From contig JAWXCH010000180.1 of the NCBI GenBank assembly GCA_034440595.1, positions 1 through 6,320 on the forward strand: a DNA stretch of 6,320 bases, written 5' to 3'. Below are positions 1 through 5,707 of the stretch, piece after piece. The DNA is from JAWXCH01 sp034440595 (GTDB taxonomy: Bacteria; Planctomycetota; Planctomycetia; Pirellulales; JALHPA01). Positions within the stretch are counted from its first letter, which is position 1. Each line of letters opens with the position of its first letter. The notes beneath the pieces are model-generated. The model was not told where the DNA came from and did not search any database. It saw only the letters and a program-made list of their open reading frames with translations. A program made the position numbers and the translations under genes.

Positions 1-17
1 ACACTACAGTGCGGCAG

Positions 18-55
18 TGGTTCGGTGTAGCGGAACCAGCTTGCCAGTTTGGCAA
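18..55 (-). terminator. Two adjacent hairpins after the PfkB kinase gene; possible terminator
   Basis: Two short perfect inverted repeats lie side by side, 33-70 bases past the kinase stop codon. One is TGGTTC (18-23) with GAACCA (33-38), loop 9. The other is TTGCCA (41-46) with TGGCAA (50-55), loop 3, starting two bases after the first ends. The tight second hairpin is the first met by transcripts of the kinase gene. Neither is followed by a T-run, so this is not a classic intrinsic terminator; it could instead be an mRNA 3'-end stabilising structure or chance. The position fits the end of the three-gene minus-strand set. Confidence 0.3.
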
Positions 56-87
56 TATGAGGCGATGGAAATAGCTGCACGAGCTAC

Positions 88-1044
88 TCAAATCTCTTCG
101 ATCGGCAGTTTGTGCTGGCGCATGAAGTCGAGAGCTTCTTCGCGCGTAAAGACGCTCTCGGTGGCACTGACGGCACGAACGCAACTGGCACCCAGGGCAC
201 TGCCCCAACGGAGGGAGCCAAGGCTGTCCTCTCCGAGCAGCATGCCGACGATAAAGCCAGCGTCAAAGGCGTCTCCGGCACCGGTGCCGCCAACAAACGT
301 AGTGGGGTAGGTACCAGCCTTGATCCGGCGACCCTCTTCGACCAACACCGTGCCGCGATCTCCCTGCGTGATGACAACGGTTTTTGCTCCGGCAGAACGA
401 AATCGCTCGGCTTGGGCGATAGGATCGGATAGTCCTGTGATTCGTTCGGATTCATCCGCGCTCGGCAAGAACACATCTGTCTCGCTCAACACACCCTGCA
501 AGCGGCTCCAATGGTCACCAGTTCCGGCCAAAACAACATCCAGTACCGTGCGCACGCCAGCGGCGCGTGCCTTGCGAAATAGTTCCGTCAACTCGCCAGG
601 AATTTCCAAACCCGGCATCATCAAGTAGCCGCCGACGTAAAGGATCCGCGACTGACGGACGGTTTCCCAATCGATATCTCCGGCGCGAAACAACCGATTG
701 GCACCGACCGTATGGATAAAGCGCCGGTCTTGCCCGGCCACGTTGATAATCAGCGTGCCGGAGGTGGACTCTCCTGGCAGCTTGCGCATGCCACTGGTTT
801 CCACTCCCCCTTGGTTGAGGATATTGAGCGCCACCTGGCCGAATTCATCATCGCCAACGCAGCCCGCCGCTCCAACGACCACTCCGACACGCGCCAGATT
901 CATCGCCACATTGGCGGCGCATCCGCCAATGCTGACCGGCAGTGCATCTGCCAGCACCAACTCGCCAGCTTCGGGCAATCGCGCGATGGGCGTACACAGA
1001 TGGTCCACGACCATAATGCCAGCACTCAGACACTCAAACTTCAT
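88..1044 (-). CDS. PfkB-family carbohydrate/nucleoside kinase
   Basis: This 318-residue cytoplasmic protein has the length and motifs of the PfkB/ribokinase family, which transfers the ATP gamma-phosphate to a hydroxyl of a sugar, sugar phosphate or nucleoside. The N-terminal substrate-side glycine motif reads IGGCAANVAMNLARVG at about residues 39-54. The C-terminal PfkB signature, GGTGAGDAFDAGFIVG, spans about 252-267; GAGD (255-258) forms the anion hole and Asp258 is the expected catalytic base. In the usual NxxE magnesium/phosphate motif the asparagine is replaced by serine (PSADE, Ser195 and Glu198), a small deviation. The ATG at 1044 is chosen because the domain starts at once and a purine-rich GAGGGGG lies 7 bases upstream. 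The substrate cannot be told from sequence; ribokinase, adenosine kinase, fructokinase and 2-keto-3-deoxygluconate kinase relatives all share these motifs. It lies 144 bases downstream of the pseudouridine synthase gene on the same strand. Confidence 0.93.
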   Translation of the reverse strand: MKFECLSAGIMVVDHLCTPIARLPEAGELVLADALPVSIGGCAANVAMNLARVGVVVGAAGCVGDDEFGQVALNILNQGGVETSGMRKLPGESTSGTLIINVAGQDRRFIHTVGANRLFRAGDIDWETVRQSRILYVGGYLMMPGLEIPGELTELFRKARAAGVRTVLDVVLAGTGDHWSRLQGVLSETDVFLPSADESERITGLSDPIAQAERFRSAGAKTVVITQGDRGTVLVEEGRRIKAGTYPTTFVGGTGAGDAFDAGFIVGMLLGEDSLGSLRWGSALGASCVRAVSATESVFTREEALDFMRQHKLPIEEI

Positions 1045-1050
1045 CGCATT

Positions 1051-1057
1051 CCCCCTC
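1051..1057 (-). promoter_or_regulatory. Shine-Dalgarno-like site of the PfkB kinase gene
   Basis: On the minus strand GAGGGGG ends 6 bases before the ATG at 1044. It supports that ATG over the downstream in-frame Met11. It is the only obvious Shine-Dalgarno-like site before any of the genes here. An overlapping out-of-frame ATG (1049-1047) gives only ATG CGA TGA, whose stop overlaps the true start. Confidence 0.5.
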
Positions 1058-1091
1058 TACAGCCTGTGGTCAATCAAATCAGTTGATCGTG

Positions 1092-1121
1092 AATGTAATT
1101 GCCGCTCTCGCAAGTAGCCAA
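1092..1121 (-). promoter_or_regulatory. Weak candidate promoter for the PfkB kinase gene
   Basis: On the minus strand TTGGCT (1121-1116) and TACATT (1097-1092) are separated by 18 bases. Each matches the sigma70 consensus at 4 of 6 positions. It would start transcription near 1085, about 40 bases before the kinase ATG, a sensible leader length. The match is weak and the kinase may simply be read through from the pseudouridine synthase gene. The -35-like hexamer is part of one copy of the direct repeat at 1114-1134. Confidence 0.22.
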
Positions 1122-1134
1122 CTAGTGTAGCCAA
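1114..1134. repeat. Short direct repeat GTAGCCAA, 13-base period
   Basis: GTAGCCAA occurs at 1114-1121 and again at 1127-1134, both in the same orientation and separated by ACTAG. The 13-base period is not a whole number of 10.5-base helical turns, so a cooperative operator on one DNA face is not clearly favoured. It sits upstream of the kinase gene, overlapping the weak -35 candidate. It may be a protein binding site or chance. Confidence 0.3.
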
Positions 1135-1188
1135 AAGGGGGTGCGGTCGGCCAGCGATTGTCCACAGATTTGATCTAGCAGACTTGAA

Positions 1189-2175
1189 CTAATGGAGCGG
1201 GCGCAATTTCTTGATTTCCGCCAGAGTGGCCAGCAAGTCGGCCGGTAATGGCGCGATGAACTCCAGTAGTTCATCTGTGGCCGGATGTCGCAACTTCAGC
1301 CGCGCCGCGTGGAGTGCCTGACGGTCCAGTACTACCTCACGATCCTCTGGATTGCGTTGCAATTCACCTCGCAAAATGCGATCGCGCCCGCCGTATAGCT
1401 TATCGCATAGCACCGGACAGCCGATATGCGCCAGATGCAACCGAATCTGATGCGTGCGGCCGGTTTTGGGAAGCAAACGCACTGCCGCGAAACCGGCAAA
1501 GCGCTCGATGACCTGGTAGACAGTCTGCGCGGGTCGACTCGTCGAATGGTCGTGACGGATGGCCATTTTTTCTCGCTGATACGGGTGCGCGCCGACAGGC
1601 TGATCGATGATGTCGCCGTCGCGGTCTGGCACTCCGTAGGTGATGGCAAAATATTCTTTTTCGGCAGTCCGCGCTTCAAATTGACTGGCCAGTAGGAGGT
1701 GAGCCTGATCAGTTTTGGCAACCACCATCACGCCGCTAGTATCGCGGTCCAGCCGATGGACAATGCCAGGTCGCGTTGGACCGCCTGCTCCGCTCAGTTT
1801 GTCAAAGTGAAACTGCAATGCGCTGGTGAGCGTTCCGCTCCAGTGCCCCTTAGCTGGATGCACGACCATGCCCGGCGGCTTGTTGATTGCGGCGAGCCAC
1901 TCATCCTCGTAGAGGATTTCTAGCGGGATATCCTCGGGCTGAGGAGCCTGACGCGGCAACTCTGGCAGAACGATTGTGACACGTTCGCCAGTTTGCAATT
2001 TGTGTGCGGCTTTGGTTCTGCGCCCGTTGACTTCGACCGCGTCGGCGTTGACCACTTTGCGCAAGTGAACGCGGCTATAGTCGGAGAATTTTTGCGCTAG
2101 AAAGATGTCCAGCCGTGCACCGTGGAATTGCTCGTCAACAATCAGCTCAATCGGTTCACCATCGACAATATGCAT
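1189..2175 (-). CDS. rluD: RluD-type 23S rRNA pseudouridine synthase
   Basis: This 328-residue protein belongs to the RluA/RluC/RluD family, which isomerises uridine to pseudouridine in RNA. RluD modifies helix 69 of 23S rRNA (U1911, U1915, U1917 in E. coli). An S4-type RNA-binding domain covers about residues 18-65 (RLDIFLAQ through VEVNGRRTKAAHKL). The catalytic domain follows, with NKPPGMVVHPAKG (98-110), then HRLDRDTSG (140-148), in which Asp143 is the invariant catalytic aspartate. KTGRTHQIRLH (237-247) and LCDKLYGG (256-263) complete the family signature; RQALHA (285-290) is also typical. The length matches full-length RluD (about 326). The ATG at 2175 is the natural start, with a short N-terminal strand before the S4 domain; I see no Shine-Dalgarno site. 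It lies 28 bases downstream of the TPR-like gene, probably in one operon. RluC-like or another target specificity remains possible, because the target cannot be read from motifs alone. Confidence 0.93.
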   Translation of the reverse strand: MHIVDGEPIELIVDEQFHGARLDIFLAQKFSDYSRVHLRKVVNADAVEVNGRRTKAAHKLQTGERVTIVLPELPRQAPQPEDIPLEILYEDEWLAAINKPPGMVVHPAKGHWSGTLTSALQFHFDKLSGAGGPTRPGIVHRLDRDTSGVMVVAKTDQAHLLLASQFEARTAEKEYFAITYGVPDRDGDIIDQPVGAHPYQREKMAIRHDHSTSRPAQTVYQVIERFAGFAAVRLLPKTGRTHQIRLHLAHIGCPVLCDKLYGGRDRILRGELQRNPEDREVVLDRQALHAARLKLRHPATDELLEFIAPLPADLLATLAEIKKLRPLH

Positions 2176-2203
2176 ATCAACTGCCGCGCGAGCAGCACAC
2201 TCT

Positions 2204-3277
2204 CTATTTAGACTTAGCCGGCTCGGTCACCGGAGGTGCCGGGGTCGATGGTGTTGTCGTAGGGGGGACTGGCACAGCGGCAGGTTCGGTTTTAGTCTCC
2301 GTCTTGGCCGGTGCCGGTGCAGGCGCGACCGGTGGGGCATCGCTCTTGGCCGGTGTCGCCGCCGCAGGCTCGGTAGCGGGCGGTGTCGTGACAGGCGGAG
2401 ACGTGCTTGGTGGAGTAGCACCTGGCGCACCCAAGTCGGGTCCAGTAACAGGAGGCGTAGCGGTATCTAAACCAGAGTTGATTCGCGGCAGCTTCAGCGA
2501 TTCTTCAGTGAATGGCGTGCTTGAGCCCGCTGGCTGCGAGGGGTTGCCAGGACTGCCCAAATCGAGCAGCGGACTGCCGGAATTTAGACTGCCGTCCGTA
2601 AATGGGAGTCGCTCTCCAGTCAATCCAGGAATTGCAGAATTAAACGGCGTGATCGGCTCTTGCTTCACAAACCAGTTGTACCAAGACTGCGATTCAGGCT
2701 TGCTCAGGCTCTCAATTCTTTGGCGAGCGAGCAGTGCATAAGGCTGTGAGCCGGTTGCTTGCGTGAGACGCTTGTAATTATCCAAAGCAGCGGTCAGTTC
2801 GTTCAAAGACTCGTGCGCTCGGGCCAGTCCAAAAGTCGCTCTTGCCGAAACTAGCTCATTGCTAGGATCCTTCAGCAGCACCGCTTCGTAATGGGTAATT
2901 GCCTTCTTCAGCGCTTTTTGACCAGCAACTCGATTTGAAAACAGGGAATCAATCCCCTCCTTCAGCAACATGTCCGCCAGTTCGACTTCCGCAAACTGTC
3001 CCGCGGGAACGTCAGAATATGTTTTGAAGACTACTTCCAGCGCTTCTTGCTTAGCCTGATCCGACTCCAAACCCAGAGCGGAGCTGTAGGCCTCCCAGGC
3101 ATCGGCCTTATTCCTGGTAGAGTTGCTTTGAATTAGATGCCAACAGAAATAGATCGCCGCAACGGCCAGCACAACGCCCAAAACGGCTCGCCAGTACTTT
3201 TGGAACCTGTGGCCCGCACTGTTTAGCCAAACAGCGAGGTCGTTCTGTTGAAGTTCGTGAAGTCGCTCCGTCTTCAT
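2204..3277 (-). CDS. Membrane-anchored TPR-like protein with Pro/Ala/Thr-rich tail
   Basis: This 357-residue protein has no enzymatic motif that I recognise. Residues 1-28 are polar (MKTERLHELQQNDLAVWL), and one hydrophobic membrane segment spans about 29-48 (WRAVLGVVLAVAAIYFCW core). A helical region of about 55-190 follows, with a TPR-like stretch at 145-190 (ATFGLARAHESLNELTAALDN and a following helix pair). The last about 90 residues (268-357) are low complexity, rich in Pro, Ala and Thr, probably disordered. The layout (short inside tail, single anchor, helical-repeat domain outside) resembles YfgM-like ancillary proteins of the cell envelope; that comparison is inference. An in-frame TTG at 3292 would add five residues. 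I prefer the ATG at 3277 because MKTERLHELQQN looks like the native start of related planctomycete proteins. It is the first gene of the minus-strand set, under the promoter at 3387-3416. The tail makes long spurious open frames on the opposite strand. Confidence 0.88.
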   Translation of the reverse strand: MKTERLHELQQNDLAVWLNSAGHRFQKYWRAVLGVVLAVAAIYFCWHLIQSNSTRNKADAWEAYSSALGLESDQAKQEALEVVFKTYSDVPAGQFAEVELADMLLKEGIDSLFSNRVAGQKALKKAITHYEAVLLKDPSNELVSARATFGLARAHESLNELTAALDNYKRLTQATGSQPYALLARQRIESLSKPESQSWYNWFVKQEPITPFNSAIPGLTGERLPFTDGSLNSGSPLLDLGSPGNPSQPAGSSTPFTEESLKLPRINSGLDTATPPVTGPDLGAPGATPPSTSPPVTTPPATEPAAATPAKSDAPPVAPAPAPAKTETKTEPAAVPVPPTTTPSTPAPPVTEPAKSK

Positions 3278-3299
3278 GCGTCTGGCCTGCAAAGGTGAA

Positions 3300-3364
3300 C
3301 GAATCGTGAAACTTCCTGCGCGCCGGTCTTCTTGACCAGGTACGATTCGGCAGAGTGTTTCACG
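3300..3364 (-). promoter_or_regulatory. Structured leader with two competing inverted repeats before TPR-like gene
   Basis: In the predicted leader of the TPR-like mRNA one downstream arm (3312-3300) can pair in two ways. GTTTCACG (3312-3305) is a perfect 8-bp partner of CGTGAAAC (3364-3357). ACGATTCG (3307-3300) is a perfect 8-bp partner of CGAATCGT (3349-3342). The two pairings share bases 3305-3307 and are in crossing order, so they would largely exclude each other. A small hairpin, CTGGTC with GACCGG around an AAGAA loop (3339-3323), sits between the arms. The shared arm ends 22 bases before the ATG. This could be a regulatory switch for translation, or a protein-binding repeat in DNA; no known riboswitch class is recognised. 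Confidence 0.3.
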
Positions 3365-3386
3365 GCGTAAGTGTCGATAAGCATGG

Positions 3387-3416
3387 AGTATACGGCGAGA
3401 ATTCTGACTTCGTCAA
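3387..3416 (-). promoter_or_regulatory. Sigma70-like promoter of the TPR-like/rluD operon
   Basis: On the minus strand TTGACG (3416-3411) and TATACT (3392-3387) are separated by 18 bases. Each hexamer matches the sigma70 consensus at 5 of 6 positions, the best promoter match I found in the window. The predicted transcription start is near 3380, giving a leader of about 100 bases before the ATG at 3277. Position and orientation fit expression of the TPR-like gene and rluD, and possibly the kinase. Confidence 0.6.
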
Positions 3417-3647
3417 GGCCGCGTTAGGAAAGCTTGATTGGCAGCCGGTGTAACTGCAAAATGAAGCGACCCTAATCTGTCAGGATTCCGGCAAGATCCG
3501 TGGTAGCTGCCCGATCGATAAGTCGGCTAACAGGGCCCTGGACAATAGACAGCGAAACAGGGGACCGTTAGACTCGCTCGGCTACTGAGTCACTAATTTC
3601 ACCTCCGCGCTTGTCGATTTTGACCGTTTCTGACGAAATATCCATTC

Positions 3648-5690
3648 ATGGCGGATCTCAATCCCTCACAACGCGAAGCGGTCATGACACTGCGGGGGCC
3701 GCTGCTGGTCCTGGCCGGTGCCGGAACCGGGAAGACGCGCGTCGTGACGGTGCGGATCGCTCAGCTCATTAAGTCGGGGATTGCGCCATCCAAGATTCTG
3801 GCGGTGACGTTTACCAACAAAGCGGCGGCGGAGATGCAGGAGCGTGCCGCCAAGCTACTGGGGAAGGGGCGGAAGGAACGCCCGGAGATTTCGACGTTTC
3901 ACTCGCTTTGCGTGCGAGTATTACGGCGACAGATTCACCATCTGGGCTACCCGAACGCCTTCGCGATCTATGACCGGAGCGATCAAGAAGGCCTGGCCCG
4001 AAGTGCCCTGCGCGAGATCAAAGTCCCCGATGAGTCGCTCCGCCCAGGGGACTTGCTGTTTCAGATCAGCCGCTGGAAGACACAATGCTTGTCCCCCGAT
4101 CAAGCGGCCAATGCGGCTGAAAGTGACAAAGAGCATCTGGCTGCGATGGCCTATCGGCGGTATCAGAAATCGCTGAAGTCGCTCGGTGCGGTCGATTTTG
4201 ATGATCTACTGGGACACACGGAGCATTTGTTTGCCAAGTTTCCCGATGTTCGCCGGGCCGAGGCGGCGCGCTACCAGCATCTGCTAGTGGATGAATATCA
4301 GGACACCAATGGCAGTCAGTATCGGATTGTGAAGGCGCTGGCCACGCACCACCGCAATCTGTGTGTGGTGGGAGACGACGATCAATCGATTTATGGCTGG
4401 CGCGGCGCCGAGGTCACACACATTCTCAGCTTCAAGAAGGACTGGCCCGACGCCAAGGTAGTGCGGCTGGAAGAAAACTATCGATCGACCGCCGAAGTGC
4501 TGGAGATAGCCAACCGACTGATCAAATTCAACGAACTGCGGCATGATAAGGTGTTGCGCCCGGCACGGCCTGGGGGCGACAAGCCGGGCATCTTGCAGGC
4601 CAAGGACGAAGAAGAGGAATCAAAACAGGTCGTTGAGGACATCAAGCGGCGGTTGCAAATGCCGGGCGTGCAGCCGCGCGATATTGCAATTCTATTTCGG
4701 ACCAACGAACAGCCGCGGGCGTTTGAAATGGAGCTGCGGAAGGCGAAGTTGCCATATGTATTGGTCGGCGGTCAGTCGTTCTATGATCGGACCGAGGTCC
4801 GCGATATTACGGCATATATGAAGGTACTGCAGTCCCCACAGGATGAGGTTTCGCTACTGCGCATCATCAACAATCCACCTCGCGGGATCGGCAAATCGAG
4901 CATCACCTCGCTTTTGGAAAAAGCGGTGGAGCAGAGTAAACCGCTGTGGGAAGTTCTAAAAGACCCGCAGTCGCATGCCAAAGTCACCGCGGCGACCAAA
5001 AATCATATTGAGAACTTCCGCACATTGATTGAACAGTTCCGCCAGCGAGCTAAGAGCGAGCCGCTGCTGGGTGTCGTTTCAGACTTGATCCAGGCGATTG
5101 GCTATCGAAACGAAATTGCGCGGACCGCTAAGAAGCCGGAAGAAGAGCTGACTCGCTGGGGCGCGGTGGAAGAGGTGGTGAATGCACTCTCCAACTATGA
5201 GAAACGTGCCGAGAAGCCAGATTTGCGCGAGTTCTTGGATGAGATCACGCTAGGGGATCGGGAATCGAACGATGACAAGGAAAAACAGTTGAAGCAGAAC
5301 GCTATTGCGCTGATGACCTTGCACGCGGCTAAGGGGTTGGAGTTTTCGCAGGTCTATTTGATTGGCATGGAAGAAGGGATATTGCCGCACCATCGCAGTA
5401 TCGAGACCGGCGGACAGGCAATCGATGAAGAGCGACGGCTATGCTATGTCGGTATCACACGTGCGCAGGACCGTCTGACCATGTCGCTATCACTAACGCG
5501 GATGAAATGGGGAAAACCGCGTACGTCGGTTCCCAGTCGGTTCTTGTACGAGCTAACCGGCCAAGTCGCCACTGCCGCCGAGGGGGCCGCCAAAGTGGCG
5601 GCGCTGAAGCGAGAAATTGCCAAGCGCGAGGGGCGCTATTCGGCGGGAAGAGGTGGAAAGGCGGGTGCGAGTTCGCCGAAGCGCGGTTAG
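3648..5690 (+). CDS. UvrD/Rep-family ATP-dependent DNA helicase, Rep-like
   Basis: This 680-residue superfamily 1A helicase would unwind DNA 3' to 5' using ATP, in replication restart, fork progression or repair. All motifs are intact: Q-motif around Gln8 (LNPSQREAV), Walker A AGAGTGKT (23-30), Ia AVTFTNKAAAEM (52-63), Walker B LLVDEYQDTN (212-221), III VVGDDDQSIYGWRGA (240-254), IV RLEENYRS (273-280), V TLHAAKGLEF (557-566), and VI EERRLCYVGITRA (594-606). The length is close to E. coli Rep (673) and shorter than UvrD or PcrA (about 720-740), and no C-terminal Tudor-like module is seen. Stretches such as ISTFHSL, ISRWK and LVDEYQDTNGSQY also look Rep-like, so Rep is favoured, but PcrA/UvrD naming is possible. 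The last about 35 residues are basic and Gly/Ala-rich, probably flexible. The ATG at 3648 starts directly at the domain; no Shine-Dalgarno site is visible. It converges with the HD-domain gene. Confidence 0.95.
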   Translation: MADLNPSQREAVMTLRGPLLVLAGAGTGKTRVVTVRIAQLIKSGIAPSKILAVTFTNKAAAEMQERAAKLLGKGRKERPEISTFHSLCVRVLRRQIHHLGYPNAFAIYDRSDQEGLARSALREIKVPDESLRPGDLLFQISRWKTQCLSPDQAANAAESDKEHLAAMAYRRYQKSLKSLGAVDFDDLLGHTEHLFAKFPDVRRAEAARYQHLLVDEYQDTNGSQYRIVKALATHHRNLCVVGDDDQSIYGWRGAEVTHILSFKKDWPDAKVVRLEENYRSTAEVLEIANRLIKFNELRHDKVLRPARPGGDKPGILQAKDEEEESKQVVEDIKRRLQMPGVQPRDIAILFRTNEQPRAFEMELRKAKLPYVLVGGQSFYDRTEVRDITAYMKVLQSPQDEVSLLRIINNPPRGIGKSSITSLLEKAVEQSKPLWEVLKDPQSHAKVTAATKNHIENFRTLIEQFRQRAKSEPLLGVVSDLIQAIGYRNEIARTAKKPEEELTRWGAVEEVVNALSNYEKRAEKPDLREFLDEITLGDRESNDDKEKQLKQNAIALMTLHAAKGLEFSQVYLIGMEEGILPHHRSIETGGQAIDEERRLCYVGITRAQDRLTMSLSLTRMKWGKPRTSVPSRFLYELTGQVATAAEGAAKVAALKREIAKREGRYSAGRGGKAGASSPKRG

Positions 5691-5707
5691 GTTTCTCACC
5701 GCACCCG
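5662..5707. terminator. Inverted repeat across the convergent gene ends; possible bidirectional terminator
   Basis: CGGGTGCG (5662-5669) is a perfect 8-bp partner of CGCACCCG (5700-5707), with a 30-base loop. An alternative inner pairing is GCGGT (5683-5687) with ACCGC (5698-5702). The repeat spans both stop codons, helicase TAG at 5688-5690 and HD-gene TGA at 5698-5696, so it lies within the ends of both coding regions. With only 5 bases between the stops, any termination signal must overlap coding sequence. There is no T-run on either side, so intrinsic termination is not certain. Confidence 0.35.

Larger units (their letters stand above)
3293..3647. other. Divergent intergenic region between TPR-like and helicase genes
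   Basis: About 355 bases with no convincing gene. The left part holds the leader and promoter of the TPR-like gene. For the helicase, no strong promoter is visible: TTGATT (3434-3439), 17 bases, CAAAAT (3457-3462) is the best I find, and TTGTCG (3611-3616), 17 bases, CGAAAT (3634-3639) is weaker and very close to the start. Between them are a 10-base palindrome CAGGGCCCTG (3531-3540), a nested pairing of CTAAC (3527-3531) with GTTAG (3567-3571) around CCCTG (3536-3540) with CAGGG (3558-3562), and a GACTC/GAGTC inverted repeat (3571-3575, 3587-3591). No tRNA or recognised riboswitch shape was seen. Confidence 0.6.

Noticed and set aside
84..476. A 130-codon minus-strand frame within the kinase gene
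   Set aside because: It is another frame of the same strand inside a gene with intact family motifs to its end, so it is not evidence of a frameshift.
698..1117. Plus-strand open frames of 124-139 codons opposite the kinase gene
   Set aside because: The minus strand encodes clear PfkB motifs throughout. The plus-strand products have no recognisable domain and odd composition.
1092..1188. An intrinsic terminator between rluD and the kinase gene
   Set aside because: No GC-rich stem followed by a T-run is found in the gap; only short matches of about 4 bp are present.
2115..2741. A 208-codon plus-strand open frame rich in Gly, Val and Ala, with overlapping shorter ones
   Set aside because: It lies opposite the Pro/Ala/Thr-rich tail of the TPR-like gene. 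GC-rich proline and alanine codons read as glycine, valine and alanine on the other strand. It also runs over the start of rluD and shows no domain.
3290..3292. TTG start for the TPR-like protein, adding five residues
   Set aside because: The ATG at 3277 gives an N-terminus that looks native for this protein type, and the extra residues add no feature.
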